From Cycas panzhihuaensis (Eukaryota > Cycadophyta), in the NCBI GenBank assembly GCA_023213395.1, contig CM041465.1, positions 79,739,741 through 79,803,740 of the forward strand: DNA of 64,000 bases, in the 5' to 3' direction. Shown one piece after another: positions 1-12,969 of this stretch (positions are counted from its first letter, which is position 1; every line of letters starts with the position of its first letter). A model generated the notes under the pieces. The model was not told the origin of the DNA and made no database searches. It saw only the letters and a list, made by a program, of their open reading frames with translations. Made by a program: the position numbers and the translations under genes.

Positions 1-2464
1 AACAAGAAAAGACTTATAACTATGCCTTTGCTATGCACTCCTCAAACTTTAAACAAAAATATGACTTTAGGATAAATAAGAAAGCTTCTTTGACTAATGA
101 ACCAAAGAACTTTAAGATGTATAAAGATTATTACAAACATTCTTTGTAATAATATTAATGAAATGACAAGAAGCTCCTTTGTAAATTTATAAGTAAACTA
201 GGTATAACCTTTCTTTCAAATCAAATAAGGCTTTACCCATGCAAATTTGAAATATAACTATCCTTAATGCTAAAAATATAGAAAATCAATGAGATTCTTT
301 AACTAAGCTTGAATTTTCAAAGTTAAGAAGTAGCTTAAGTAAAAAAAAGGTGACTTTTATCAATGCAAAAATTAGTAGCTATTCCTTTAAAAATAATAAA
401 AAATAAAAAACTAAAGTGCAACTTTTACTTTTGATGATAGAAATGCTTGAAAAATGACAAGTTTTTTATAGAAAATGAATAACTAGAATACAAAAAAATA
501 CTCGTTTGATTGAATAGCCCCGCTTGTTATAAAAAGGAACTTGAAAATATACACAAGAAATAATAAAAACTTTAAGAATAAGCTGTTAGTAATTAGTAAA
601 TTATATGTAACCTTTTGAGATCATGTAATTCATGAAAAATTATAGAATGATAATAATAAGGACTAAATAAGGAGCTACAAATAACTTGCTTCAAATACCT
701 ACTAAATGAACTCAGAATTTAGTGAAATATGTCTTAAACTAAAGAATATCAAATTTGATTTCCAATAGATTTGACCGTTTAGAAAATTAATTTATGTAGC
801 TCAAGATTTTAAGTAATAAGTGCAAAGATCCCTTTTTGAGATTAAATAGAAGCTACAAGACTAAAATGTTATAAAAATAGATTATAACTTGATAAAAGGT
901 ATAAAAAAAGCTCATTTACAATTAGAAGGCCTTTTAGTCTAATTTATTTCAAAAAAAACTTGAAGAAAAACCTTTAAAAAATGTTGATTAGTGAATAACC
1001 AGGCTTGATTTAATACCTTAACTTTAATAGCCTGTAATATCTACAAAAAGACTTCAAATCTCTTAAGAGATTATATCAGCACGAAGAGATCTGAGTTAGC
1101 TTTTAAACAACACTGATGGTTCAAAAAATAGATACCAAATGAGAAAGATATAATAAAAATAGTAAAGTAACCTCTTTATGTTTAATAAACTAAAAGCTGA
1201 AAAATGAGGTGACTTTAAATCATTAAAAACTGATCAAAACAGATCCAAAATTGGAAAATGACCAGTCTATGGTGTAGCTCACAAAGTTAGAGTCACAATG
1301 GGACTAGTTTTATCAAAATCTAGTACTCTAGTGAGAAGTTAGAGATGAAAATGCGTTAGTTACCCCTTTAGAGAAAAATAAATAAAAAAATATAAAGGAA
1401 AAGGTTTTATAAAGTTGATTGGCCCCCTTTGCTAAACGCTTTAGGTCACATGGAGGAGCACGAGGTCGAGGGCTGAAGCCTATAGGGGGCTAACTCCTTA
1501 ACAATAGATTTGAATGGTTATAAAAGGTAATTAAATTTTTATAAACTTTAATAATATTATGAATCAAAATATTATAACATCGAATAAAATGACGGAGAAT
1601 GGTGACCTGCGTAGGCAACTTTTAGGCTTAAACAAAGGTGGAAAATGATAAAAAACTGATCAATTTGTAGACAAAAGGAGGGGGCAATCAACCCTTAAGC
1701 CATATCGATCCACAACGGTCGCAAAAATGAAGAATACACTTGTTTTTTATATGTTAAATAGTGAAGAAAAAGCATTGAACAATAGGCACATAGAGGACAC
1801 AGTGAACAGAGTGAGATTTTAATACAATATTTGATCTTAGATCTACATTGGAATGGCTTCACTCGGGGCACCCAAGCATTACAGACTCAATCCCAGAAAA
1901 AAAAATTTAAAAATACTTTGTATAAATTTAAAAAATAATGAAAATAGTGAAGGATGAGGGCGCAAAGACTCAAGTGGTTAGATCTCTCTGCAGAAGGAAC
2001 AGATTGACTCCAAACGTTAGGAGAGGCTAGGTATCGTAGATAGTTAGGCACAGGTAAACTTTCATACCAAATGGATACCTATAGGATGAGAACAAGGTAG
2101 TGGAGTGAATCAGGTTCCAAATGGGAAACTGTGACTCAGAGAGAGATTTCTCTCAGTATGAGCAATGAAAACATGAACCGCTTTTAATGTTGGCTAAAGG
2201 ATTTAATTCCAATCACAACAAGTAGTCATATGAAGTAGTTTTGATTAAAGATTGAGAAGCTAGAACCAAATGAAATCAAGTGAACAATGCAGGTATAATG
2301 TACGAATATATATACACAAAAAATCAAATAATATAAATAATGGTTTTATAAGATTTAACCTTTAATATATCGCGATATTATTTACATACCTAATTAAACA
2401 GAAGCTGAGCCATGAATCTCATGTAAACTTCTTAAAAGTCAATCGATTGCATGCTAACCAAGTC
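1..2464. other. AT-rich sequence without recognisable gene
   Basis: No reading frame here resembles a protein I recognise, and stops are dense in all frames. The text is A-rich on the + strand and looks like decayed non-coding retrotransposon leader, because it ends at a minus-strand primer-binding-site-like motif. A short GC-richer patch lies near 1420-1500. Nothing else is supportable. Confidence 0.5.
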
Positions 2465-2476
2465 GCTTTGATACCA
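2465..2476 (-). other. Primer-binding-site-like motif, minus-strand LTR element
   Basis: On the minus strand this reads tggtatcaaagc, one change from the initiator-Met tRNA primer site tggtatcagagc that recurs in this window (45329-45340, 31138-31149, 22197-22208). A TG follows on the + strand at 2479 and a TATA-like minus-strand motif lies near 2600. That suggests a 5' LTR starting at about 2479, read leftwards into 1-2464. No second LTR was seen, so the element is partial or unresolved. Confidence 0.4.
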
Positions 2477-2969
2477 AATGTAGGATGCTGAGGTGCAGAG
2501 TGGGACTATAACAGTGAGTGCGTGATGCTTGAATTAACATAATCTACCGAATCAATGGTGGTGTTAAAAAATACCATGGAGGTATTCCTACCCCTTTTAT
2601 AGGAAATTTTGGAGAGACAACAAGTGCCTCAAACTGACCTGCACATTATCTAAGCATATTCAAAATAATATTAAAAAATAATAAGAAAATACAAACACAT
2701 ATCTTAAGAGAAGTGGGTTGGCATTTGGAGGCTCTAGGTGGCCTAGTATATAGCTCTAGGTGCTCTAGGGAGCCCCAAAGATGGCTTTGAGAGGCACTAG
2801 GTGCACATCTCCTTAGGAACATTGGGGGTTATCCCAATAACCAAAATGGTATCTAAAAATAGTTAAAGAAGTGAAAGGGGACATATTTGACCATAAGACC
2901 AGGTCCCAAAAATATTAAGCCCTTTTGTGTTTTGTCGAACCTCAATTATATGAAGAAGTAAGTTAGTAT

Positions 2970-3923
2970 GTTGAGTGGAAATCAATAATGGACATAAAAA
3001 CAGAATCAATCTCCAAAAACAAAACTTGAAAACTAGTTGAACCACCTACTAGTAAACCAATTGTAAATTGTAAGTGGGTGTATAAAATAAAAGAGAATTT
3101 TGATAGGAAGATACAAAAATATAAGGCTAAATTAGTAGCTAAGGGCTATACTTAAACAACCAAGATAACTTATGATGAAACATTCTCTCTAGTAGAAAAA
3201 CTAAATACTATGAGAATGGTAGTCATCTTAATTATACAACAAAATTAGAAAGTCTATTAGTTAGATGTAAAAAGTACCTTCCTAAATAGAGACCTTGAGG
3301 AAGAAGTTTACATGCATCAATTAAAGGGATACATCTAAAATGGTTAATAAAACCTCATATGTAGGCTAAAGAAGGTTTTATATGGGCTAAAACAAGTCCC
3401 AAAGGTATGGTATACTAAGCTAGACAAATTCTCATTCAAAATAGCTTCCAAAGATGTGAATCATATCTTAGTTTATATGTGAAAGAAAACAAAGGATTGA
3501 TTACAATAATTGTTGTATATATAGATGACATACTTCTCACAGGCAATGACATAGAGTCTATCTTAGCTATAAAGTTTCAATTGAAAAAAGGTTTTAAAAT
3601 GACTAATTTAGGACTTCTAAATTATTATCTTGGTATAGAAATAAAATAAGAAAAAGATGTAATTACTTTGTCGTAAAATAAATATACCAAGGACCTACTA
3701 AAGAAATTTAAAATGGAAAATTGTAATAATTATACAACTCCTATAGAAGCAAAATATGATCTCACATCTTCCACAGAAGAAACTTTGGTTGATATAATAT
3801 TATATAGCCAATTGGTTGGTAGCTTAATCTACCTTACTACTCCCAAACCTTACATCTCATATTCTATTAGAATAATTTCCATATATATTCTATTGGAATA
3901 ATTTCCAGATATATACAAGATCC
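2970..3923 (+). pseudogene. Copia reverse transcriptase remnant (5' part)
   Basis: Conceptual reading gives WKLVEPPTSKPIVNCKWVYK, then KAKLVAKGYT, the LDVKSTFLN region, LKKVLYGLKQ, and the polymerase centre VVYIDDILLTGND near 3505-3540. These are the usual blocks of Ty1-copia reverse transcriptase in order, with the YxDD aspartates intact. The frame carries many stops and at least one shift, so it cannot make protein. The coding text continues into the LINE target site at 3924-3942 and resumes after 10207. Confidence 0.9.
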
Positions 3924-3942
3924 AAAATTATCACATTGGAGA
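3924..3942 (+). repeat. LINE target-site duplication, left copy
   Basis: aaaattatcacattggaga is repeated exactly at 10189-10207, directly bracketing the LINE. It codes for copia pol (KLSHW), so the target was inside Copia-1. Confidence 0.92.
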
Positions 3943-4608
3943 CATGAGACAGATAGCAGAAGTGTCATGGTAGCTAGGGTTTATTGGTGATAGAGATAGC
4001 TTAGAGTAGTAGGGGAGGGGAGAGATCCCCTAGAAGAATTGTGCTATGGCGTAAGGTAGATGAAGATCTAGACTTCTCCTCAGGAAGTGCAGATTGGAAA
4101 GGTGAATGGGATGAATGTCATGATGTAAATCGTTTAGGGATAAAGCGTTATCGCAATGAAGTGGGAGCCCAGGGATCTACCCTAGTGTATCTCTAGTTTT
4201 TTTGTTTGGGGATCCTCCAAACAAATATCATCCTCCATCGTTTCGTCAAGAGAAGAGGCACCAACGATGAGAAGATAGAGCTGGTTAGTAAGGGTCGTAA
4301 CTTTAAAAGGAATACCAGAGGTAGGACAGAGACCCAATAAATGAGAGGAAAGTTGGTGGAAGAGAAGGGAAGGGGCGAAGATACGACCCCACAACACTAA
4401 AAGTGTATGGTACTTTGCACTCACAAACAACTAGTTTTGGGTGGAGCTAAGCAGAAAATAGATCTCTTCTTGGGAGGGTCTAGACCAAGTTCCCATTGGA
4501 GATACAGACAAAGACGGAGCCTAATACCAAATGATGTGCTTCCGTAAGATTCTTTGCCTTCCAAGTAGTCAGATTCCTTTTCATTTTTTCTCTTTCTTTT
4601 TTTTTAAC

Positions 4609-5757
4609 ATGGAGAAGGAACAAATATTGCAAAACTAGTTTCATAAACCCCCTCAGGATAAATCTTATTTGGAAATCTTAAGATTTAGGGAAGAGGAAGA
4701 ATATGACCTAATCCCCATCATTCAAGACAACAAAGTAAGATTAAAATCCCAAAGAATCTGGTGGATCAAATAGAGAAACATTGGGAAAACTATTTGGTTG
4801 GTAGATTCTCTAGAACAAGACCAGGGTTGGAAGCCATAAGAAGTTGGACTAGGAACAAATGGAGGATGGTAGGAAACATGGAAGTAATAGTAATGCCAAA
4901 AGGTTGTGTACTGTTCAAATTTGCTTCCCAGGAAGACATGACAAACATTTTCTTAAGGCCCCCCTAAATGTTAAGGGGGAAGGCATTAATTTTGGAAAAG
5001 TGGCATAGGGATTTCGACCTGTCAGTCCCTATGGTAAAGTAATCCCCATTTGGATTTAACTACCTAGCCTTCTGCTGCAAAATTGGAATATAGAAGTACT
5101 GAAGGGGATGGTAAAAGATGTGGGCCCCCTCCTAGTAGTGGATTCAATGACAAAAAATAAGAGCAGGCTCATCAATGCCAGATTTTATGCTCTGACCAGG
5201 ATCGAAAAGCCCCTTCTTGATGAAATATGGATGGACATGGAGGACCTGAGTTAGGCCCAATCGCTAATATATGAAATGGAAAACTTTAGATGCTTGCTCT
5301 ATAGAAGGTTGAGTCACTTACCCTATAAATGCCTAGGAGAAAGACAAATAGAGTAAGTAAAACAAAAAGAAAATCTAGAGCTGAAAGATAATTCCCAGAA
5401 GGAGGCAGAACCTCAAGAGTTGGCACAAATAAAGAGTGTTCCCAAGGGGCATGAATAGTGCCTTTTTGAGACACAAGGAGAGTGCCCTCTTAAGAGGAAA
5501 GGTGAAGACCCCCTAGAAGTGCATGGAGCAAAGGACCTTGGGTTCGACCCCAACATGGAGGACACCCTCTCTCTGGAGACATTCGAAGGAGTTGGTTATG
5601 CGGGGAAACCTATCCTCAAAAGTAAGAATAAAGTGATTCCACCTCAGGTGGCCCATCATGAAGAGGCCCAGAGAAAGTTCTTAGATGTTGGCTCTGAAAA
5701 ACGGGTAGATAGGCCCACTCTGAGATTAGTGCAAGAAAGGGAAGTAATTGCTTAGGT
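4609..5757 (+). pseudogene. LINE ORF1 (DUF4283-like RNA-binding Gag protein), broken
   Basis: The reading starts at ATG 4609 and shifts frame near 4755. The best part runs VDQIEKHWENYLVGRFSRTR, then a W-x-R-x-K-W stretch, MPKGCVLFKFASQEDM, and after a stop LRGKALILEKWHRDFD. This layout matches the DUF4283 domain of plant LINE ORF1 proteins, which bind the element RNA. A charged, low-complexity tail follows (5519-5755). No CCHC knuckle could be read with confidence. Several stops and at least one frameshift inactivate it. ORF2 begins about 100 bases downstream. Confidence 0.75.
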
Positions 5758-5856
5758 GGATCAGGGTAATCAGAAAACCCTCAATGAGGGATTTTTGGAA
5801 GGTCCAAGACTCAGAACTAGAACTGATGGATAAGACCTACCCAAAGGGGAGGCAAC

Positions 5857-8800
5857 ATGGATATGGAAACAAAGAAAGAAGAGATGAAATTAATCTCATG
5901 GAATGTTAGGGGTTTGAATGCCCCATCCAAACAAAGGATTATAAGAGACATAAGAAGGGGGGAACTCCCATATCTTATTTTCCTACAAGAAATAAAATTG
6001 AATTTGGAAAATAGCTAAGCTCTAGGACTAAAATTGGGATAAAAGCGGAAGGCAAAGGAGTAAGCAATAATTAAGGGACTGGAGGGCTTATGGTGATGTG
6101 GAACCTGGATTAATGGATTAGGGAAATTTTTAAGGAGGAGGAATCCTTTTTATCCTTGTGGTTTACTAGTGAAAGAAACAACATAAAATGGCTGGCCACA
6201 AATGTCTATGCCCCAAATCACCATGAGGAAGGAAAGAGGCTACGGGATAGGATCTTGGAAGTCCATGGTGAATATGGAACTCCTTGGTTAGTGGCTAGTG
6301 ATTTTAATATGACACTCTGCCCGGGGGACAAGAAAGGGGGCCAAGAAGGTTGGACGAGCAACATGCATGATCTTGGCTGCTTCATGCAAAGGGGAGGTCT
6401 TGCGGATGTGAAGTTGAGAGGTGCATCTTTCACCTAGTCAAACAAAAGATGGGGCAACCAACTCATCCTGATTAAACTAGATAGAGTTATGGTAAATTAT
6501 GAGTGGGCTAGGTGCTTCAAGGATTTTTCCCTAGAGGCACACCAAAAAATTAGACCCGATCACTCTCCTCTCCATCTCCTGTTTTCAGACTTAGAGAAGC
6601 ATAAAGGGTCACCTTTTATATTTGAAATAATGTGGATCAGACATTCAAACCTTAGGTAAAAGGTGAAGGAATAATGGGATGTCCCAATTTAGGGGCATGC
6701 CATGTACAGATTTTTGGAAAAGATTGATTGGGTGAAAAGGCAGGTGAAAGTTTGGAATAAAGAAAAATTTCAGAACATTCATGTCCTTAAGGACTAGACT
6801 ATCAAAGACCTAAACAAAATTGAGAAAAGGATCCAGATTGAGGGTAGGACCTAGGCCTTGGACAAAGCAGAAAGGGACTTGGTTGAGAACTTGGAAGAAC
6901 TATTAAACAGAGAAGAAATTCACTGAAGGCAAAAATCTAGGGCCATCTAGCTTACTGAAGGAGATAGGAATACCAAATTCTTTCACATGATTGCATTAAA
7001 GCATAGAGCCAGTAATAGAATCAATGGCCTTCAAAGGGATGATGGCTCGATTGCAAATGGTATAAAAGACATGAAAGACCTTGTGAGTGATTACTTTAAG
7101 GAGTTATTCGTTGAACCACAGGGAGGGGATAGGGAGGCTCGAGAGATGTTTCTAAGGTCTATTCCCTGTTTGGTCAACAAGGCCCAAAACTCTTTATTAA
7201 TAGCTCCCTTCTCTCAGGAGGAGGTTAAGAAGGCTATGTTTAGTATGAAGCAAGATAAAGCCCCTAGTTTGGATGACTTCCCTTATAGTTTCCTCTAGGA
7301 ATTATGGGATATAATTAAGGTAGATCTTATGGAAGCCTTACATGAGTTCTATTCGAATCAAAAGATCCTCAAAGAATAGCAAGCTACTTTCTTGGTTCTC
7401 ATCCCAAAAAGGGAAGGAGCTAAGAGAATAGAGGACTTTCATCCTATCATCCTTTGTAACATAAAATATAAGATCCTAGCTAAGGTGCTCGCCAATAGAT
7501 TGAAAGGGATCATTCCCTGTATAATCTCTCAAAACCAAGATAGTTTCATGCAAGGTAGATATATAACTGATAGCATTATTATGGTCCATGAAACTTTGTA
7601 CTCAACAAAGGAGAGGAAAGAGCCTACTATGCTCATAAAAATTGACCTTTTGAAGGCCTTTGACAGAGTTTCCTAGGATTGTCTATTAGAGTGTTTGGAT
7701 GCCTTCGAGTTTGGCGAGAAGTGGAGAACCTGGATAAAGCTTTACATTCCAAATCCACAATACTCGGTTATTATTAACGGTTCCTGGTCCAATTTCTTTT
7801 TGGCATATAGGGGTCTGAGACAAGGGGACCCCTTATCTCCCTATCTCTTTATCACCTTGGTTGAACTACTAGGTAGGACCATGGAGGTAGCTAAAAGACA
7901 AGGACTTATCAAAGGCTTGCGCCCTACTTCTAGGGTGGAAAATATTATGCACCACCAATTTGTTGATGATAATATATTCTTAGGGAAAGTTGCTATTAGG
8001 GAGGCCTTCAGGATTAAGGATGAATTGAAAAGATATGAATTGGCCACTAATCAAAAGGTAAATTTGAGTAAAAGCAATGTTTATTTCATAAATATTCCAG
8101 GGACCACTCAAAGAAAGATCAGTGAAATTTTTAAAATGGAAATCAAGAAGTTGCCTATTATATACCTTGGCATGCCTCTTTTTGTGGGTAAGATGACTAA
8201 GGACCTATGGAATCCCCTTATTGATTGGATTCAAAGGAAATTGGCTGGATGGAAAGATGCACTTCTTACCCAAGTGGGTAAGCTCCATCTTGTGGCCACT
8301 TCGTTATAAAGTATCCCTATTTATTAGATGCATATCTTTAAAATTCTGACTAGGGTCTTTGTTGTGCTGGAGTCCATCCAAAAAGATTCCTCTAGTTTGG
8401 GGTAGAGGAGCAAGAAAGAATCCACTTGGTAAATTGGACCAAGGTTTGTACACTAAAAAGGGATGGGGGACTAAATCTTAGAAGAACATCCATATTTAAT
8501 TACACTATTGTGGCTAAGCTTGGGTGGTGACTCGTCAAAGGCTATGGAGGCTTGTAGGAAAAAATCATATCTCAAAAGTATCTTTAGGGCAGTTCCATCC
8601 TCGATAATATCATCCCCCTATCTGGCTCTATTGTTTCGACGAGTATCCTTAGTTCCAAGTCCATGTTGAAAGCTAGTCTAAAGTGGAACTTAGGTGATGG
8701 GAATACCATAAAATTTTGGGAGGATATATGGTGTAGTGTAAAAGGCCTAAAGAATTGTCCTATATTAGCCCCCCTTCAGACCCCTTGTGAAAGGCTATAC

Positions 8801-9990
8801 GACATTCATATAAAGGACTATTTGATTGGGAGGGGAAGAAGAAAATGATGGGGGAATTTTGAGGAACTTCAGGAGGGGCCTTTCCCCCAAGGAGGTGTAT
8901 CCAAACTTGAAAAGATTCTTGGTAAATGCCATATACCTAAAATGAATAGGGTAGACTCAGTAGTCTAGCCCTCTACCCAAAATGGGGAATACTCAGTGAA
9001 GCAAGGTTATCTCTACCTTTGTTTAGAGAGAGGGGATCAAAGGAATGAGTTATTGGAAGGCATATGGAAACTGAACCTCATCCCAAAAATTACTATTTTT
9101 TGGTGGGCCTACCTTAGAAATAAAATTCTTACGGTGGACAATCTCATGAGGAGAGGTTACCAGCTGATAAATAGGTGCATCCTTTACTATACAGAGGAAG
9201 AATTTGTGGATCATATATTCCTCTAGTGTTCCTACTCAGGTGAGGTTTGGAGACTTCTGCTTGATCTTTCTGAGGTGGAATGGGTCTTTTCTGGTAACAT
9301 TGTAGATCAATGGACATCATGGCAAAGTCCATTTAAGAGTAGAGTTTTAGGTAGTATGGGGAAAAATACTCTCCCAGTATTGTCTTGGAATTTATGGAAT
9401 GAAAGAAATAGAAGGATCTTTTAGGATAGATAGATGGACTCGAAGATTATGTTTAATGTCATATGCACAGAGATAAAGGAAAATGTTAGAAGTATAGAAG
9501 AGAAGCATTTGGTGTTGACTGAAGGTAAGATCCTATATAAGTGGGGCATCAAGTAGAATATTAGGGAAGGGACCACAAGAATATGCCATTGGACTCCCCC
9601 AAAGGAACATTGACTTAAAATAAATTTTGATGGAGCCTCGAAAGGAAACCCCAGTGAATCTAGAGGTGGAGGCATCTGCAGAGACGCTAGAGGCAACTTC
9701 ATATGGGCCTTTGCAAAATACTATGATCAACAAATGAACCACTTTGCAGAGATGACAATTATGCTCAAAGTTGTGAATTTAGCCCTAGAAGGGGGCCTTA
9801 GCAGGGTGATCATAGAGGGGGACTCCCTGAACGTAATAAATCTGTTGAAAGGCATAACTTTCCTAGATTGGAGATTTCAATCAATGATTGAGGATGCTCA
9901 GGATGTAAGGTAGTTGACCTCCTGGCAAATTAGGGGGTTAGGAATAGGAGATCTTTTTTTTGGAGGGAGGTTTTACCTAAGGAGCTTATG
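5857..9990 (+). pseudogene. LINE ORF2: endonuclease, reverse transcriptase, zf-RVT, RNase H (broken)
   Basis: From ATG 5857 the frame reads KLISWNVRGLN and FLQEIKL (endonuclease N-terminus), NVYAPN, ASDFN and DHSPLHL (endonuclease catalytic blocks, to about 6600). Reverse transcriptase follows at about 7190-8310 with KIDLLKAFDRVS, RGLRQGDPLSPYLF and HHQFVDDNIFLG, the polymerase aspartates being present. At about 9040-9300, IPKITIFWWAYLRNKILTVD is the zf-RVT domain. At about 9615-9960, INFDGASKGNP, HFAEM and IEGDSLNVI are an RNase H with its acidic residues visible. In-frame stops, mostly TAG where Gln or Trp is expected, and some frameshifts break it throughout. It would have nicked target DNA and copied the LINE RNA. 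Confidence 0.92.
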
Positions 9991-10188
9991 AAACTAGTCG
10001 AGTATGAGAGAACTCGAGATAGCTAGCTATGGGACTTATCCTGGCATACTTCTAGTTTAAGAAATGTTACTCAGACCATGGGGTTGTCACGGTCCCTCAT
10101 GTCTTAGATGTTAAATTGTCATTGATGTACTAGGTTATGGGAGCATGTTTTCAAACCCACACTTAATTTATTTTACCTTATCAAAAAA

Positions 10189-10207
10189 AAAATTATCACA
10201 TTGGAGA
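10189..10207 (+). repeat. LINE target-site duplication, right copy
   Basis: This is an exact copy of 3924-3942, starting inside the terminal A run of the LINE. Copia-1 coding text resumes immediately after it. Confidence 0.92.
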
Positions 10208-10766
10208 GTAGTTAAAAGAATACTCATGTATTTGAAAGGCACTTTAAATTTAAAACTCACTCATCAATGAAAAGAGTTGGGAAATTTGGTTGGATACAAT
10301 GACTCTCACTGGGTAGGAGATAATGAAAAAAGGAAATTAACAAGTAGGTACTACTTCCTCCTTAGATCAATAACTATCTCTTGTAGTAGTAAATGATAAT
10401 CAACTATTGCCTTGTCATCTACAGAAGTAGAATATAAGTCAGTTGTTAATAAATCTTATGAAGGAGCTTAGCTAAGACATGTATTGATAGATTTGAATTA
10501 ATGACAAAGTGGACTAATAACACTCCTTTGCAACAATCAAAGCACAATAAAGATGACCAAAAATCTAGTCTTCCATACTTGAACCAAACATATTGAAGTG
10601 CATCATCACTTCATTTAAGAGAAAGTGTAAAATAAGGAGATAGATCTATTGCATTACACAACAAGTGAATGGCTTGTAGATATCCTGACTAAACCCCTCA
10701 ACATAGACAAGTTTTAATTCTTTAGAGATAGGCTTAGCTTGAGATAGATAAAACACTACGAGAGGG
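10208..10766 (+). pseudogene. Copia-1 RNase H and pol C-terminus (3' part)
   Basis: After the LINE, the copia frame resumes with KRILMYLKGTLNLKLTH, then GYNDSHWVGD, ALSSTEVEYKSV, KHIEVHHHFI and WLVDILTKPL, the usual order of a copia RNase H. Stops replace Gln and Trp codons at several points. It ends in a purine-rich tract (about 10760-10766) directly before the 3' LTR. Confidence 0.88.
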
Positions 10767-10960
10767 TATTAGAAATAATGTTTTATTTAAGACATTAAGT
10801 TAGAGGTTAATGAGCATTATGTGTTATTCCCTCTTGTAAGTAATAGTGACAAATGGCTTATATATTCTAAGTGGTTATAAAACACTCCATGTATTTATAG
10901 AGACATACTCTCTCATATAATCAAGAGCCTTTCTTCTCTTAAATCTATTTTCTTTCAACA
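10767..10960 (+). repeat. Copia-1 3' LTR (candidate)
   Basis: The tract agaggg is followed by tattagaaataatg, a TG-to-TA decayed LTR start, and the segment ends ttctttcaaca, the usual copia terminus. No 5' partner exists in the window, so both borders are inferred from the PPT and the ends. Confidence 0.6.
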
Positions 10961-12955
10961 CCTCCTTATGACTAGGGGCTAATGGAGTAAGGGGTTTGGA
11001 AAACTTCAAATTTTATCAAATATAACTTAATTTAAGTTTTCATTTGTAAGAAAATTTAGCCCTTTTCAATAATATTTTACATCCTCTAACATAAAAAAAG
11101 AACATCCTGCCAAACAAAGAAAGATCTTTTGCCAAAAATAAAAAATACCACTAATATTAAGGGTTTGTAAATTTTTTTCAATCAATGATAAGGTGGGTGT
11201 GGATTGTGTAGGGCACAAATTCGAGCCAACATTGTATTTTTGTGTGTAGGGTCTCATGCTATGTTAGTTTTTGGAGGTTGAGTCTACCTTGAGTGGGTTC
11301 ATCCTCTAAGCAGGTCAAGATTTCTCTACTATGGATGTCATCGATCATGCACTTTTTTGTGTCTATTCTGTGTGTCTACGTAAGGTGTCACTTCAAACCA
11401 TACTAGTTGTCTTCATGTGACTTCTCCCTCAAGAGTTGCGTCTCTCCTTTCTCCTTCAGTGGTGTTATCGATCCACCTTTTTAGTCTTCATACGGTGATG
11501 ATGTTCCTTATTATGGCATCTCAAGTCTATGTCTTATAGTTTTTTACATTCTTTCACTGCCATCAACATCATTTTCTGTGAGGAGATCATGCGACCATGA
11601 TATGACCGCTTTTCCATATGAGGGTTTCTCATTGTAGTCATTTCCTGCAATTCGCATATGCATTTATCTCCTTACTAAGGGTTGCTCCAACCTCTACTTA
11701 TGCAACTTTCAATATACATTCAATGTACTATGATTTTCATAGTATAAAGAAAAAAATGAAGACCATCCTATCACTTCCATCTTAAAAAAATAATATACGC
11801 TCATTTTTTTAATATATATTATTTTCTCTTTTTCTTGCACTAAATATATCATAGATATTTTCCCTTTTTCTATAGGAATGTAATAAATTACGAAGCTATA
11901 GGAAAATATATATATCCCCCTTTTCTTAATACGTTTACACTTTTTTTTAATAATACATGTTAATTTCAACAACTTCCAAGAGACTAAATATATGGGCTAC
12001 AACAATCCTATTACCCTTTTTTGCATGTATGTGACAATATATTTTTTTTTATAGAGATACATTAAGGGCATTATCCTTCTTTCCTTTATAAATCACTAAA
12101 ATCCCCATAATACTCCACAGTGGTAGATTGATCCAAAGTGATGGAAGGAGGTTCTCAATCACCAAGATAACATACACAAAAAATTTTCTTCATATGAACT
12201 TTGCAAAGTTGAAAAAAAAAAAAACTCTTACAAAACTGTATTTAGGTAAGAAAGAGTCGCTTTGAATAGTCATTATAATTTTTTTATTCTTCAAACAACT
12301 ATAAACAAAATGGCTCTAATCTTGGTAGTAAATCATAATTATGGGACACTTATAAAGGCCTCTAGGATGAGGCTTAAATAACCACTAAAAAATACCTTTT
12401 TTTAATATTTTTTTAAAAGCAACAAAGTGATTGCTACTGTAGAGTGATTAGACCTACACGAGCAATTGATCTGCTCCTTTTGCAACAAAAAAAATAATAG
12501 CTAAAATATACCTTTATGACCTTGAAAAATAAACCTTGTATGAAAATTTCATTTGGCTAGCCACGTAAATTCAAAATTTAATTATAAAATATTCTTTCAA
12601 CATATAAAATTAGGCTTCATTTCTACCATAAAGTTCTTCTTCTACAACTTCAAACAAATGTCTTTTAACAATTTTTAAAAAACTTCAAAACAACTTTAAT
12701 ACAACCTTATAACAGCTTCAAAATAGTAATTAAAACAACCCCTTAAAGCTTCAAAATAGTGATAAAAGAATAGCTCTTAAATGTGCATAAAATACATCAA
12801 AATGAAACCCTCAAATATCTTGAAAAATACTCTTCAAATGGAAAAATTAGGTCACTAGAACAAGCACTAAACAAGTTACTCCAGCAACATATACAAGGCT
12901 CTAAAAAAATATGAAAAATAAGCTCTAAATCAGTCCTCGGGGATTTTAACCTTAG
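10961..12955. other. AT-rich non-coding sequence, probably minus-strand element interior
   Basis: No protein-like frame was found. The right part (about 12600-12950) has the same A-rich style and the same phrase before the primer site as the leader at 45100-45328, so it is probably the interior of the minus-strand element whose LTR lies at 12970-13293. The rest shows nothing I can name. Confidence 0.4.
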
Positions 12956-12967
12956 GCTCTAATACTA
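12956..12967 (-). other. Decayed Met-tRNA primer binding site
   Basis: On the minus strand this reads tagtattagagc, a decayed form of tggtatcagagc. It abuts the LTR at 12970 and lies in the same relative position as the intact site at 45329-45340. Confidence 0.6.
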
Positions 12968-12969
12968 TT

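Larger units (their letters stand above)
3943..10188 (+). mobile_element. Full-length L1-type LINE with RNase H
   Basis: The element is bracketed by an exact 19-bp direct repeat and ends in an A run (about 10183-10192) that merges with the right repeat, the hallmark of target-primed reverse transcription. It carries, in order, a Gag-like ORF1 (4609-5757), and an ORF2 with apurinic endonuclease, reverse transcriptase, zf-RVT and RNase H domains (5857 to about 9990). At 6.2 kb with a 5' leader and 3' UTR it appears complete in length but is inactivated by many stops. Plant L1 lineages carrying a C-terminal RNase H are known; this fits that group. Confidence 0.93.
2970..10960 (+). mobile_element. 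Copia-1: 5'-truncated Ty1-copia element split by a LINE
   Basis: A copia pol fragment runs up to 3942 and resumes at 10208 after a 6.2-kb LINE. The two halves join in the order expected for reverse transcriptase followed by RNase H, and a candidate 3' LTR follows at 10767-10960. No gag, integrase or 5' LTR was found upstream, so the 5' part is lost or too decayed to read. Stops at Gln and Trp codons are common. The element is older than the LINE inside it. Confidence 0.85.
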
